Below, piece by piece: positions 1 to 7,675 of a DNA stretch of 11,830 bases (its first letter is position 1; every line of letters starts with the position of its first letter). The stretch spans positions 1-11,830 of the forward strand of contig JACFNY010000036.1 of assembly GCA_019454625.1 (NCBI GenBank). The letters run 5' to 3'. Below the pieces are notes generated by a model, which was given only the letters and a program-made list of their open reading frames with translations, searched no databases and had not been told where the DNA came from. The translations under genes were made by a program, and so were the position numbers. Source of the DNA: Sphingomonadaceae bacterium. GTDB taxonomy: Bacteria; Pseudomonadota; Alphaproteobacteria; Sphingomonadales; Sphingomonadaceae.

Positions 1-459
1 TTTCAGGATCAGCCACAGCGCGACTCCCGCGATCAGCCCGGAAAATATGGCATTGTATCCGGCCATCGAAATGCCCGCCAGCGACCACGCGATCTGGTCG
101 CACTGCACCACCGGCGTCGCCAGCATGTTCGACCATATGTCGCCCGATCCGAGATCGCCCGCGCTGCACGCGCTCGGCCCCTGCCACCAGCGCTGCTCGA
201 CGCCGGCGTGGAAGACGCCGATCCCGGCGGTGACGAGCTCGGCGAGCGCGGCGAGCGCCAGCAGCGCGCGCTTGCCCGCGCCCGGCACGAACAGCGCGAG
301 GCTGGCGAGGATCAGCGCGATCGCGTGCGGCCAGCGCTGCCAGATGCACATCTCGCAGGGATGCAGGCCGCCGATGTGCTGGAACGCGAACGCGCCGCCG
401 AGAAGCGCGGACGGCCCGAGCAGAAGCAGAAGATGCGCGGGGCGCAGCCGGTCAGCCAT
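1..459 (-). CDS. dsbB: Disulfide bond formation protein B (DsbB family), 3' end cut by the window
   Basis: Inner-membrane protein that reoxidises a periplasmic thiol oxidase (DsbA-type) and passes the electrons to quinone. I translated 153 codons from the ATG at 459 without meeting a stop, so the C-terminus lies outside the window. Visible family marks are a CEMC pair (Cys35, Cys38) followed by IWQRW, then a second cysteine pair, Cys98 and Cys120, in the expected second periplasmic loop. Hydrophobic segments lie at about residues 9-27, 44-60, 65-83 and 133 onward, matching a four-helix topology. The start ATG overlaps the stop of the upstream deacetylase gene by 8 bases (ATGGCTGA), which suggests translational coupling. 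DsbB family membership is secure from the two cysteine pairs. Whether the partner is a classical DsbA cannot be told here. Confidence 0.88.
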   Translation of the reverse strand, partial: MADRLRPAHLLLLLGPSALLGGAFAFQHIGGLHPCEMCIWQRWPHAIALILASLALFVPGAGKRALLALAALAELVTAGIGVFHAGVEQRWWQGPSACSAGDLGSGDIWSNMLATPVVQCDQIAWSLAGISMAGYNAIFSGLIAGVALWLILK

Positions 460-1480
460 CGCTTGCCTTTCGTGCGACGAGGCTGGCGCCGACGAGCGTG
501 ACGCCCTTCGCCTCGAGCTCCGCCGACCAGCGTTCGATCTCGGCGATCGTGGCCGAGACCGGGCGGGCGTAGCCGACCGCATAGCCGCGCCGCTTCGCGG
601 TGTCGACGAGGGCGTCGAGGTTGCGGCGGATGTTCGCGGGCGTTTCCGGCTCGTCGAGGAAGCGGTCGTTGGTGGCGGCGGCAAGGCCGATGGCGCGGGC
701 CTCCGTCTCGCCGACCGAGCGCCCGGAGGAGCGGGCGTCCACGTAGAACAGCCGCTTCGCCTTCACCGCGTCCAGCACCGGGCGCATCGCGGCGGCGTTT
801 TCGGTGAAGGCGCTGCCCATCATGTTGGTGACGCCGACCGGGGCCTCGACGCGGGAGAGCGCCCAGTTCAGTCGCCGCACGTTCTCGGCCGGGGCCTCGC
901 CGGTCAGCAGCACGTTCTGGCCCGGGTTGACGCGCGGGTACGATTTCGGCTGCATCGGCACCGACAGCCAGACCTCGTGCCCCCCCGCCTTGGCAGCCTT
1001 CGCGAGGTCGCGCGATGCGTCGGCATAGGGCGAGAAGGCGAGGCTGACGGCGGCGGGCAGCCGGTCGATCGCCGCCTTTGCGGCAGCGGCGTTGGGTCCG
1101 AGCTCGGTGAGGATGACGGCCACGATCGGCCCGTCCGGGATCGGAGCCGCGGCTGCGGCGGCCGGTGCGGCTGCGGTCGGTGCGGGCGGCGTTTCGCCCG
1201 CGGCGAGCCGGGTCTCGTCGATTTGGGGCTTGTCGATGTCGGTGACGGGAACTTGGGCGATCGGCGGCCTCAGCGTGCCGGAGGCGGCCGCTTCCTTGGC
1301 CTCGATCCTGGCTTCGGGCGGCGGCGCGCGGCGCGTGTCGCCGGTTTGCGCGGCGGCATGGCTCGGCGCGAGCGGCCGCAGCAGCTCGACGAACAGGGTC
1401 GCAAGGCCGATGAACAGCACGGCGCCGCCGAGCGCGAGCAGCAGTCCCCGGCCCCGACGCGGGGCGATGTCGTCGCTCAG
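452..1480 (-). CDS. Divergent polysaccharide deacetylase family protein (YibQ/DUF610-like), probable CTG start
   Basis: Membrane-anchored periplasmic protein with a C-terminal divergent polysaccharide deacetylase domain. Residue numbers are for the 342-aa form starting at CTG 1480: a charged N-terminus, one membrane helix (about 13-34), a Pro/Ala-rich linker (about 45-115), then the domain (about 118-335). Family blocks are GHEVWLSVPMQP (167-178), a PG pair (186-187) and GVTNMMGSAFT (216-226). Where the family usually has I-D-D-x-G, this protein has LTELG (124-128), so metal binding and catalysis are doubtful. The only standard start is GTG at 1420, which would begin inside the membrane helix. 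CTG 1480 has an AGAGG ribosome binding site 7 bases upstream and overlaps the ctpA stop as CTGA, so I prefer it. The stop overlaps the dsbB start. Its substrate is not evident. The neighbouring EnvC-like and CtpA proteins suggest a role in the cell wall. Confidence 0.82.
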   Translation of the reverse strand: MSDDIAPRRGRGLLLALGGAVLFIGLATLFVELLRPLAPSHAAAQTGDTRRAPPPEARIEAKEAAASGTLRPPIAQVPVTDIDKPQIDETRLAAGETPPAPTAAAPAAAAAAPIPDGPIVAVILTELGPNAAAAKAAIDRLPAAVSLAFSPYADASRDLAKAAKAGGHEVWLSVPMQPKSYPRVNPGQNVLLTGEAPAENVRRLNWALSRVEAPVGVTNMMGSAFTENAAAMRPVLDAVKAKRLFYVDARSSGRSVGETEARAIGLAAATNDRFLDEPETPANIRRNLDALVDTAKRRGYAVGYARPVSATIAEIERWSAELEAKGVTLVGASLVARKASDG

Positions 1481-2802
1481 CGGGACACCTCTGCGGTCTG
1501 CACCGGCTGCGGTCCCAGCCGGCCGATGATGTTCATCGCGTAGTCGAGCTGATAGTCGGTGACGCCCGCCTTTTCGAGATCGGCGGCGGTCCGCTTGAAG
1601 CGCGGGTTCTCCTTGTCGTCTTCCTCGATGATCTTGTTGTCCTTCACCGCGTCGTTGCGAAGGTGCTGGCGGAGGTCCGCCTCGCGGATCACGCGGCGTT
1701 CCTTGTAGTCGGCGTCCGAAAGCTGCGGCACGACGATGTCGGGCTCGATCCCCGCCTCCTGCACGGAACGGCCGGAGGGCGTGTAGTAGCGCGCCGTGGT
1801 CAGCCTCAGCGCCGTGTCCTGCGTCATCGGGATCAGCGTCTGCACCGATCCCTTGCCGAAGCTGCGCTGGCCGAGCACGAGCGCGCGGCGGTGGTCCTGG
1901 AGCGCACCCGCGACGATCTCGGCGGCGGAGGCCGAGCCTTCGTCGACGAGCACGACGATGGGCTTGCCCTTGGTGTCGTCGCCCTCGCGTGCGTAATAGC
2001 GCTGCACGTCGCCCTTGCGGCGGCCGCGCTGCGAGACGATCTCGCCGCGTTCGAGGAAGGCGTCCGACACCTCGATGGCCTGGTCGAGGAGGCCGCCGGG
2101 GTTCGAGCGCAAGTCGACGACGAAGCCGAGCAGCTTGCCGCCCGCCTGCTTCTCCATGCTGGCGATCGCCTGCCGGGTCGCCTCGCCGGTCTGCTTGTTG
2201 AAGGTGGAGATGCGCAGGATGCCGATGTCGTTCTTCACCTCGGACTTCACCGGCTTCAGCGAGATGATCTCGCGCTTCAGCGTCAGCTCCATCGGCTTCT
2301 GCTGCCCGGCGCGCACGACGCTGATCTTCACGGTCGTGCCCGGCACGCCCTTCATCTTGTCGACCGCGTCGTCGAGCGACAGGCCGTAGATCAGCTCGCC
2401 GTCGATGTGCGTGATGTAGTCGCCTGCCTTGATGCCGGCCCGCGCGGCGGGCGTGTCGTCGGTCGGCGCGATCACCTTCACCACGCCGTCCTCCTGGCTG
2501 ACGGTCAGCCCGAGGCCGCCGTACTCGCCCTCGGTCTGCGTCCGCATCCGCTCGAAGTTCCGCATGTTGAGGAAGCTCGAATGCGGGTCGAGGCTGGAGA
2601 GCATCCCGTTGATCGCGCCTTCGATCAGCTTCTCGTCGGTAACTTCGTCAACATACTCGGCGCGCACCCGTTCGAACACGTCCATCAGCTGGTCGAGCTG
2701 GCGATACGTGCTCGCCGGGTTCGCCGCCTGCACGGCCGTCGTCGAGGGGATGAGCGCGATCGCCGCGGCGGGGATCAGCGTGTGCAACAACTTACGAGAC
2801 AT
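1477..2802 (-). CDS. ctpA: S41 family C-terminal processing peptidase (CtpA/Prc type)
   Basis: Periplasmic serine protease with a Ser-Lys dyad that trims or degrades exported proteins; in other proteobacteria such proteases control peptidoglycan hydrolases. From ATG 2802 the protein has 441 residues: a signal peptide (about 1-26, ending near VQA-A), an N-terminal helical part, a PDZ domain (about 95-178) and the S41 protease core (about 190-355). The nucleophile should be Ser292 in EGSASAAEI and the general base Lys317 in SFGKGSVQ; the 25-residue spacing agrees with E. coli Prc (S452/K477). The tail (about 360-441) is rich in charged residues. A GTG sits directly before the ATG at 2805; the AAGGA site stands 7 bases from the ATG and only 4 from the GTG, so the ATG is favoured. 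A candidate promoter lies in the 95-base spacer after the envC-like gene. The 3' end overlaps the next gene by 4 bases. Confidence 0.95.
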   Translation of the reverse strand: MSRKLLHTLIPAAAIALIPSTTAVQAANPASTYRQLDQLMDVFERVRAEYVDEVTDEKLIEGAINGMLSSLDPHSSFLNMRNFERMRTQTEGEYGGLGLTVSQEDGVVKVIAPTDDTPAARAGIKAGDYITHIDGELIYGLSLDDAVDKMKGVPGTTVKISVVRAGQQKPMELTLKREIISLKPVKSEVKNDIGILRISTFNKQTGEATRQAIASMEKQAGGKLLGFVVDLRSNPGGLLDQAIEVSDAFLERGEIVSQRGRRKGDVQRYYAREGDDTKGKPIVVLVDEGSASAAEIVAGALQDHRRALVLGQRSFGKGSVQTLIPMTQDTALRLTTARYYTPSGRSVQEAGIEPDIVVPQLSDADYKERRVIREADLRQHLRNDAVKDNKIIEEDDKENPRFKRTAADLEKAGVTDYQLDYAMNIIGRLGPQPVQTAEVSR

Positions 2803-2858
2803 CACTTCTTCCTTGTCGTGACCGGCGGTGCGGCCCCCTGTCCCAGCGCATGGGCGCC

Positions 2859-2887
2859 ATCATAGCCAAGCGCCGATGAATTGGCGA
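2859..2887 (-). promoter_or_regulatory. Candidate sigma70 promoter for ctpA
   Basis: On the minus strand TATGAT (2864-2859, 5 of 6 to consensus) lies 17 bases from TCGCCA (2887-2882, 4 of 6). The expected transcription start near 2852 would leave a leader of about 50 bases before ctpA. It sits in the longest spacer in the left half of the window (2803-2897). A short inverted repeat, GGCGC/GCGCC, flanks the -10 box. This is by eye only; chance matches of this quality do occur. Confidence 0.4.
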
Positions 2888-2897
2888 GTAACGGATT

Positions 2898-4010
2898 TCA
2901 GCCATCGCGGCCGGTTTTCCGAACGTGCGGCGCGGGGTCGATGGGGCGTCCGCTCTGGCGGAGTTCGAGGTAGAGCTCCGGTTCGAGCGATCCCATGCGG
3001 CCGATCGGCGTTCCCGCTGCAACCGTCTCCCCCACCAGCACGTCGACCCGTTCGAGGCCGGACATCATGCTGAGCAGGCCGCCGGGGTGCTGGACGATCA
3101 CGATGTCGCCATAGGTGCGGAACGGTCCGGCGTAGGCGATCCGGCCTCCCGCAGGGGCCACGACCTGCGCACCCTTGCGCGTCGAGAGCGTGATGCCGCG
3201 CGCGCGGACGCCGACGCCGCTCACGTCGTTGAATCCCTCGACGATGGTGCCCGCCGCGGGCTGCAGGTAGGCGAAGGGAAGGGGTGCGGCGGCGCTTCGG
3301 ACGGGCCGGGGCGGCGCCAGCCGCCGGGCGTTGGTGCCGGCGCCGTCATCGAATGCGCCCGCGAGCCCGCGCAGGTCCATCGCCTTTGCGGCAAGCGTCC
3401 GCGCCCGCGCCCGCTCCTCGTCCGCCTCGCGATCGAGCGAGTCGCGCTCGGCGCGCAGGTCTGCCTGCACGGTATCGAGCTGCCGGATCGCTGCCGCCAG
3501 ATCGGTGTTGGCGGCAAGCAACTGGCGCTTCGAGGTGTCGAGCCGCGCCTGCACGGCGCGCGACTCCGCGAGTTCGCGCCGATACGCGGCGGTGCGGGTC
3601 CGAAGCGCCGGTTGAACGGCTTCCAGCAGCGCGCTGACGCGGGCGGTGGTGACTGCGGACGACGGTTCGAGAAGCACGAGGCCCGCCGGCCTGCGGCTCA
3701 AGGTCTGGAGAACCGCAAGGAGTCGGCTGATCTCGCCGTGCTGCGCGGCGAGGCGGGCGCGCTGCTGCCGCCGCAGCCGTTCGAGCCGGGCAGTGCCCGC
3801 CTCGATGGCGCTGACACGCGCTTCGCCGTTCTGGATGCGCCGGGCAAGCGCGATCGCCGTCTGCCGCGCGGTCCGCGCCCTGTCGTCGGCTGCGTCGGCA
3901 TCGCGGCGCAGGGCCGCGGCGCGGGAGTCGGCCTTCAGCGCGTCCTGCTCCGCCTTGTCCGCGGGCGCGGCGGCGGCGAGCAGCAGGAGGGCGAGGGCCG
4001 CGGCGCGCAT
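2898..4010 (-). CDS. envC: EnvC-like murein hydrolase activator (degenerate M23/LytM domain)
   Basis: Periplasmic protein of 370 residues, probably an activator of an N-acetylmuramoyl-L-alanine amidase at the division site, as EnvC is in E. coli. Order: signal peptide (1 to about 16, hydrophobic, ending APA-D), a long Ala/Arg/Glu-rich coiled coil (about 18-215), a linker, and a LytM domain (about 245-360). The LytM zinc ligands are missing: the usual HxxxD is A270-T274, the Y-x-H histidine is Gly318, and HxH is E345-L-Y347. This loss is typical of non-catalytic, amidase-activating members. The fold is still recognisable from KGAQVVAPAGGRIAYAG, TYGDIVIVQH and GRPIDP. The start ATG at 4010 shares one base with the rlmH stop (TGATG). 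The open frame extends upstream to 4286, but that part lies over rlmH and has no signal peptide, so I reject it. The symbol reflects family resemblance, not proven function. Confidence 0.88.
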   Translation of the reverse strand: MRAAALALLLLAAAAPADKAEQDALKADSRAAALRRDADAADDRARTARQTAIALARRIQNGEARVSAIEAGTARLERLRRQQRARLAAQHGEISRLLAVLQTLSRRPAGLVLLEPSSAVTTARVSALLEAVQPALRTRTAAYRRELAESRAVQARLDTSKRQLLAANTDLAAAIRQLDTVQADLRAERDSLDREADEERARARTLAAKAMDLRGLAGAFDDGAGTNARRLAPPRPVRSAAAPLPFAYLQPAAGTIVEGFNDVSGVGVRARGITLSTRKGAQVVAPAGGRIAYAGPFRTYGDIVIVQHPGGLLSMMSGLERVDVLVGETVAAGTPIGRMGSLEPELYLELRQSGRPIDPAPHVRKTGRDG

Positions 4011-4432
4011 CAGCCCTCGCGGTGGTAGGGATGACCGGCGAGGATCGACGTCGCCCGGTAAAGCTGTTCGGCGAGCATCGCACGCACCAGGAGATGGGGC
4101 CACGTCGCCTTGCCGAAGCTGATGAGGAGATCGGCTTCGTTGCGGGTCCCGGCATCGTGGCCGTCGGCGGCGCCGATCAGGAAGCGAGCCTCGCGCACGC
4201 CGTCGTCGCGCCAGCGGCCGAGGCGTTCGGCAAGCGCGGCGGAGGCAAGGTTTTCGCCGCGCTCGTCGAGCGCCACCGTGCGGCAATCGCCGGCGGGCGG
4301 CGGCACGCGGCCGCCCTTGTCGGGAAGCTCGGTGATGCGGAACGGCCAGTTCATCCGCGCCCGGTAGCGCTCGACGAGATCGGCCTCCGGGCCGCGCCCG
4401 ATGCGTCCGCGCGCGATGACATGAAGGAGCAC
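4010..4432 (-). CDS. rlmH: 23S rRNA (pseudouridine1915-N3)-methyltransferase RlmH
   Basis: SPOUT-class methyltransferase that methylates pseudouridine 1915 in helix 69 of 23S rRNA on assembled 70S ribosomes, using SAM. At 140 residues it has the usual family length. Diagnostic segments are LDERG (55-59), the SAM-knot loop LIGAADG (85-91; most members have IGGxxG, so the second Gly is Ala here), WPHLLVRAMLAEQLYRA (111-127) and the C-terminal GHPYHR (133-138). The start is GTG at 4432, giving the expected N-terminus V/M-LLHVIARGRIG; there is no nearby ATG. One base separates it from the rsfS stop and no clear ribosome binding site is present, so it is probably translated by coupling to rsfS. 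The gene shares one base with the envC-like gene downstream. The rsfS-rlmH pairing is common in bacteria and supports a role in 50S maturation. Confidence 0.96.
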   Translation of the reverse strand: MLLHVIARGRIGRGPEADLVERYRARMNWPFRITELPDKGGRVPPPAGDCRTVALDERGENLASAALAERLGRWRDDGVREARFLIGAADGHDAGTRNEADLLISFGKATWPHLLVRAMLAEQLYRATSILAGHPYHREG

Positions 4433-4433
4433 C

Positions 4434-4829
4434 TCAGGCGGTTGCGGCCGCTGCCGGCGTCTTGTCGAAGGCCCACATCTTCTCGAGGTTGTAGAAGCTC
4501 CGCACCTCGGGCCGGAACAGGTGGACGATCACGTCGTCGGCGTCGATCAGCACCCAGTCCGCCGCGGGGAGGCCCTCGATCCGCACGGCGCGGCCGAGGT
4601 CGGTCTTGATCCTCTCGGCGAGCTTCTGCGCCATGGAGGCCACCTGCCGCGTGGAGCGGCCGCTGGCGATGATCATGTGATCGGCGATTTGCGTCTTTCC
4701 GCTGAGCGGAATGTCGATGACATCGACAGCCTGATCGTCGTCGAGCGACTTCAGGATGAGGGCGTGCAGCTCGTCGGAGCTTCCGCCATCACGGTCGCCG
4801 GGCGTTGCCGCGGCGGTTCTGGGAGACAA
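4434..4829 (-). CDS. rsfS: Ribosome silencing factor RsfS (Iojap/YbeB family), TTG start
   Basis: Binds ribosomal protein L14 on the 50S subunit and blocks joining to 30S, lowering translation during starvation. The 131-residue protein carries the RsfS domain at about 20-120, with the signatures DDDQAVDVIDIPL, ADHMIIASGRSTRQVASMA, GLPAADWVLIDADDVIVHLF and a C-terminal YNLEKMW. Residues 1-19 are Ser/Gly/Asp-rich and look unstructured; the C-terminal tail is Ala-rich. No ATG is available. TTG at 4829 has GAAGGG 7 bases upstream, so I take it as the start. The upstream nadD stop (TAA, 4835-4833) lies inside this same ribosome binding region, leaving 3 bases between the genes. The nadD-rsfS-rlmH order is a widespread bacterial arrangement. 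In-frame starts further inside would remove part of the domain. Confidence 0.95.
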   Translation of the reverse strand: MSPRTAAATPGDRDGGSSDELHALILKSLDDDQAVDVIDIPLSGKTQIADHMIIASGRSTRQVASMAQKLAERIKTDLGRAVRIEGLPAADWVLIDADDVIVHLFRPEVRSFYNLEKMWAFDKTPAAAATA

Positions 4830-4832
4830 TCC

Positions 4833-5438
4833 TTATCCCTTCGGGTTCGTTGCACCAATTCGGCTCGCCCATCCCGGATCGCGCGTGCGGATCGCCGTGG
4901 CGGAGGAGGGATCGAGCGGGATCGAAAGGATCACAATCGCCGGCAGCTCCCATTCAGCCCAGTGTTTCACACGCGCTTCGCCGCGGACGTACCGCCGAAG
5001 CCACGCCATGGCCGGAGCCCGACGTGCCCGCCCAATGTAGTCTCCCCGCGCCATCACGGCAATCGGCACTTCGCGCGCGATGTCGCGCCAGCGCTTCCAG
5101 CGGCTGAACTGCAACAGATTGTCCGCACCCATGATCCACACGAACCGGTGCTGCGGGAAGGCGCGCTTGAGCGCGATGATAGTGTCGACCGTGTAGGCGG
5201 TGCCGAGCGCGGTTTCGATGTCTGTCGGCCGGATGCGCGGGTGGCGCGCGGCACGGCGGGCGGATTCCATGCGCGCGGTGAGCGGCGCCATGCCCGCCTT
5301 GTCTTTCAAGGGGTTCTGCGGGCTGACCAGCCACCATACCTCGTCGAGGGCGAGCCGCCGGAGCGCCTCGACGCTGATGTGCCGGTGGCCGCGATGCGCG
5401 GGGTTGAACGATCCGCCGACGAGGCCAATGCGCGCCAC
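4833..5438 (-). CDS. nadD: Nicotinate-nucleotide adenylyltransferase NadD, GTG start
   Basis: Transfers AMP from ATP to nicotinate mononucleotide to make deamido-NAD, a shared step of de novo and salvage NAD synthesis in the cytoplasm. The 201-residue protein has the nucleotidyltransferase signature GGSFNPAHRGH (8-18, with the HxxH histidines at 15 and 18), the substrate-binding FVWIMGADNLLQFSRW segment (99-114) and the ATP-binding SSATAIR (178-184). The length is normal for NadD. The start is GTG at 5438, directly before ARIGLVGG, with no ATG alternative. Its first base is the last base of the stop codon of the LLM oxidoreductase gene (TAGTG). No good ribosome binding site is visible, which suggests coupled reinitiation. 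Downstream, rsfS begins 3 bases after the stop. Confidence 0.96.
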   Translation of the reverse strand: MARIGLVGGSFNPAHRGHRHISVEALRRLALDEVWWLVSPQNPLKDKAGMAPLTARMESARRAARHPRIRPTDIETALGTAYTVDTIIALKRAFPQHRFVWIMGADNLLQFSRWKRWRDIAREVPIAVMARGDYIGRARRAPAMAWLRRYVRGEARVKHWAEWELPAIVILSIPLDPSSATAIRTRDPGWASRIGATNPKG

Positions 5439-6415
5439 TAGATGGCGGCCGCCTGCGCGGTGATCTCGTAGGAGCGGAGCCGCGCGCCGTGATCGAAGAT
5501 CATGCCGGTGACCATCAGCTCGTCCGCACCGGTTTCCTCGACGAACGCCCGCATCTGCCGCGCCACCGTTTCGGTGCTGCCGATGGCCGAGCAGGAGAGG
5601 GTGCGTGCGAGGTGCGCCTGAAGCTCGGCGGGCAGCGATTCGCGGTAGCCGGGGATCGGCGGCGGCAGCCGGGCCGGCTGGCCGGTGACGAGGTTCACGA
5701 ACGCCTGCTGCTGCGAGGTGGCGAGGACGGCGGCCTCATCGTCGGTATCCGCCGCGATGACGTTGTAGCCGAGCATCAGGTACGGCTTGTCGAGGTATGC
5801 GGAGGGCTTGAAGTAGCCGCGGTACACCTCGATCGCCTGCATCAAGGCCTGCGGCGCGAAGTGCGAGGCGAAGGCGTAAGGAAGGCCGAGATGCGCGGCA
5901 AGGCTGGCGCCGAACAGGCTGGAGCCGAGAATCCACACGTCCACGTTCGCGCCGTTTCCCGGCACGGCGGGGACGGGGCCTTCACCACGGAAATAGGCGA
6001 GCAGTTCCTGTACGTCCTGCGGAAAGTGCTCGGCAGCGGCGTGAAGATCGCGGCGGATCGCCTGCGAGACCTTTTGATCCGAGCCGGGCGCACGTCCGAG
6101 ACCGAGGTCGATGCGGCCGGGGTAGAGCGCATCCAATGTGCCGAACTGTTCGGCGATCAGCAGCGGCGCGTGGTTCGGCAGCATGATGCCGCCCGCACCC
6201 ACGCGGATCGTGGAGGTCGCGCCCGCGATGTGGCCGATGAGCACCGAGGTCGCCGCGCTCGCGATGCCCGGCATCCCGTGGTGCTCGGCAAGCCAGACGC
6301 GGCGGTAGCCGAGGCGTTCGCCGCTTCTTGCAAGCTCTACCGAATTCGCGAACGATTGCCGGACGCTGCTGCCCTGAACGACGGGCGAGAGGTCGAGGAT
6401 CGAAAGCGGGATCAT
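5438..6415 (-). CDS. LLM-class flavin-dependent oxidoreductase (luciferase-like, MsnO8 type)
   Basis: Bacterial-luciferase-like monooxygenase or oxidoreductase, expected to use FMNH2; the substrate is unknown. From ATG 6415 it has 325 residues. It belongs to the group that starts LSILDLSPV, with further marks [62 protein letters not shown] and a C-terminal [15 protein letters not shown]. The start matches the family N-terminus exactly. The frame could extend 13 codons upstream to 6454, but this would run into proA. It starts 7 bases after the proA stop, without a clear ribosome binding site, and shares one base with the nadD start, so it is almost certainly co-transcribed with both. It is the one gene in this part of the window whose role in the cluster cannot be guessed. 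Codon use resembles that of its neighbours, so recent transfer is not suggested. Confidence 0.9.
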   Translation of the reverse strand: MIPLSILDLSPVVQGSSVRQSFANSVELARSGERLGYRRVWLAEHHGMPGIASAATSVLIGHIAGATSTIRVGAGGIMLPNHAPLLIAEQFGTLDALYPGRIDLGLGRAPGSDQKVSQAIRRDLHAAAEHFPQDVQELLAYFRGEGPVPAVPGNGANVDVWILGSSLFGASLAAHLGLPYAFASHFAPQALMQAIEVYRGYFKPSAYLDKPYLMLGYNVIAADTDDEAAVLATSQQQAFVNLVTGQPARLPPPIPGYRESLPAELQAHLARTLSCSAIGSTETVARQMRAFVEETGADELMVTGMIFDHGARLRSYEITAQAAAI

Positions 6416-6422
6416 GCCGCGT

Positions 6423-7675
6423 TCAGGGCCGCACCTGCCCGTCGCCGCGCACAATGGTCTTGTAGGTGGTAAGCCCTTCGAGCGCGACCGGACCGCGCGC
6501 GTGCAGGCGGCCCGTGGCGATGCCGATCTCGGCGCCGAAACCGAACTCGCCGCCGTCCGCGAACTGCGTGGAGGCGTTGTGGATGACGATGGCGCTGTCC
6601 ACGCCGGCGAGGAAGCGGTTCGCGGTTTCTGCGTTCTCGGTGACGATGCTCTCGGTGTGGGCGCTGCCGTGGCGGGCGATGTGCTCCGCCGCGCCGCGGA
6701 CGCCGTCCACCACCTTCGCGGAGATGATCGCGTCGAGATACTCGGTGCCCCAGTCGGTGTCGTCCGCCGGGACGACGCGCGGGTCGATGGCCCGCACGGC
6801 AGCGTCGCCGCGCACCTCGCAGCCTGCGTCGAGCAATGCTTTCACCACGCGCGCGCCGGTCGCGGCCGCTGCCTCGTCGATCAGCAGCGTCTCGGCGGCG
6901 CCGCAGATGCCGGTGCGGCGCAGCTTGGCGTTGAGCGCGATCGCCTCCGCCTTGTCCGCATCGGCGTCGCGGTCGATGTAGACGTGGCAGATGCCGTCGA
7001 GGTGTGCGAGCACGGGCACGCGCGCTTCGGACTGCACGCGCGCGACGAGGCCCTTGCCGCCGCGCGGGATGATGATGTCGATAAGGCCCGCTGCGCCCAG
7101 CATCGCGCCGACGGCGGTACGGTCGGGTGTGTCCACGAGCTGCACGGCGGCGGCGGGGAGACCCTCGCTGGTGATTCCTGCGATGAATGCGGCGTGCAGC
7201 GCCTTCGACGTGGCGAGCGCTTCCGAGCCGCCGCGCAGGATGCAGGCGTTGCCGGACATCAGGCAGAGCGCGCCCGCATCCACGGTGACGTTCGGGCGGC
7301 TTTCATAGATGATGCCGATGACGCCGAGCGGCACGCGCACCTGCTCGAACTTCAGCCCGTTCGGCTGCGTCCAGCCCTTGATCGACGCGCCCACGGGGTC
7401 GGGGAGGCCCGCGACGGCCTCGACGCCTGCGGCAATGCCTTCGAGACGGGTTTCGTCCAGCCGCAGCCGGTCGAGCATCGCCCCCGATGTGCCGCGCGCC
7501 TCGGCAGCCTTTATGTCCTCGGCATTGGCGGCGAGGATCGCGGGCGCGGCGGCGCGGATGGCCGCTGCGGCGGCTTTCAACGCGGCGGCCTTGCGCGCTG
7601 TCGGCGTCGCTGCGAGCGTGCGGGACGCGGTGCGGGCGGCTTTGGCCATGTCGGCGATGCGGGCTTCGATGTCGC

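Noticed and set aside
2792..3022. Small minus-strand frame of 76 codons between the envC-like gene and ctpA
   Set aside because: It covers the C-terminal coding part of the EnvC-like gene in another frame, and has no recognisable domain or ribosome binding site.
4011..4286. Upstream extension of the EnvC-like frame to 4286
   Set aside because: It overlaps most of rlmH, gives an Arg-rich sequence and buries the clear signal peptide that starts at ATG 4010.
6416..6454. Longer start of the LLM oxidoreductase at 6454
   Set aside because: It overlaps the end of proA, and the family sequence begins at [11 protein letters not shown] (6415).
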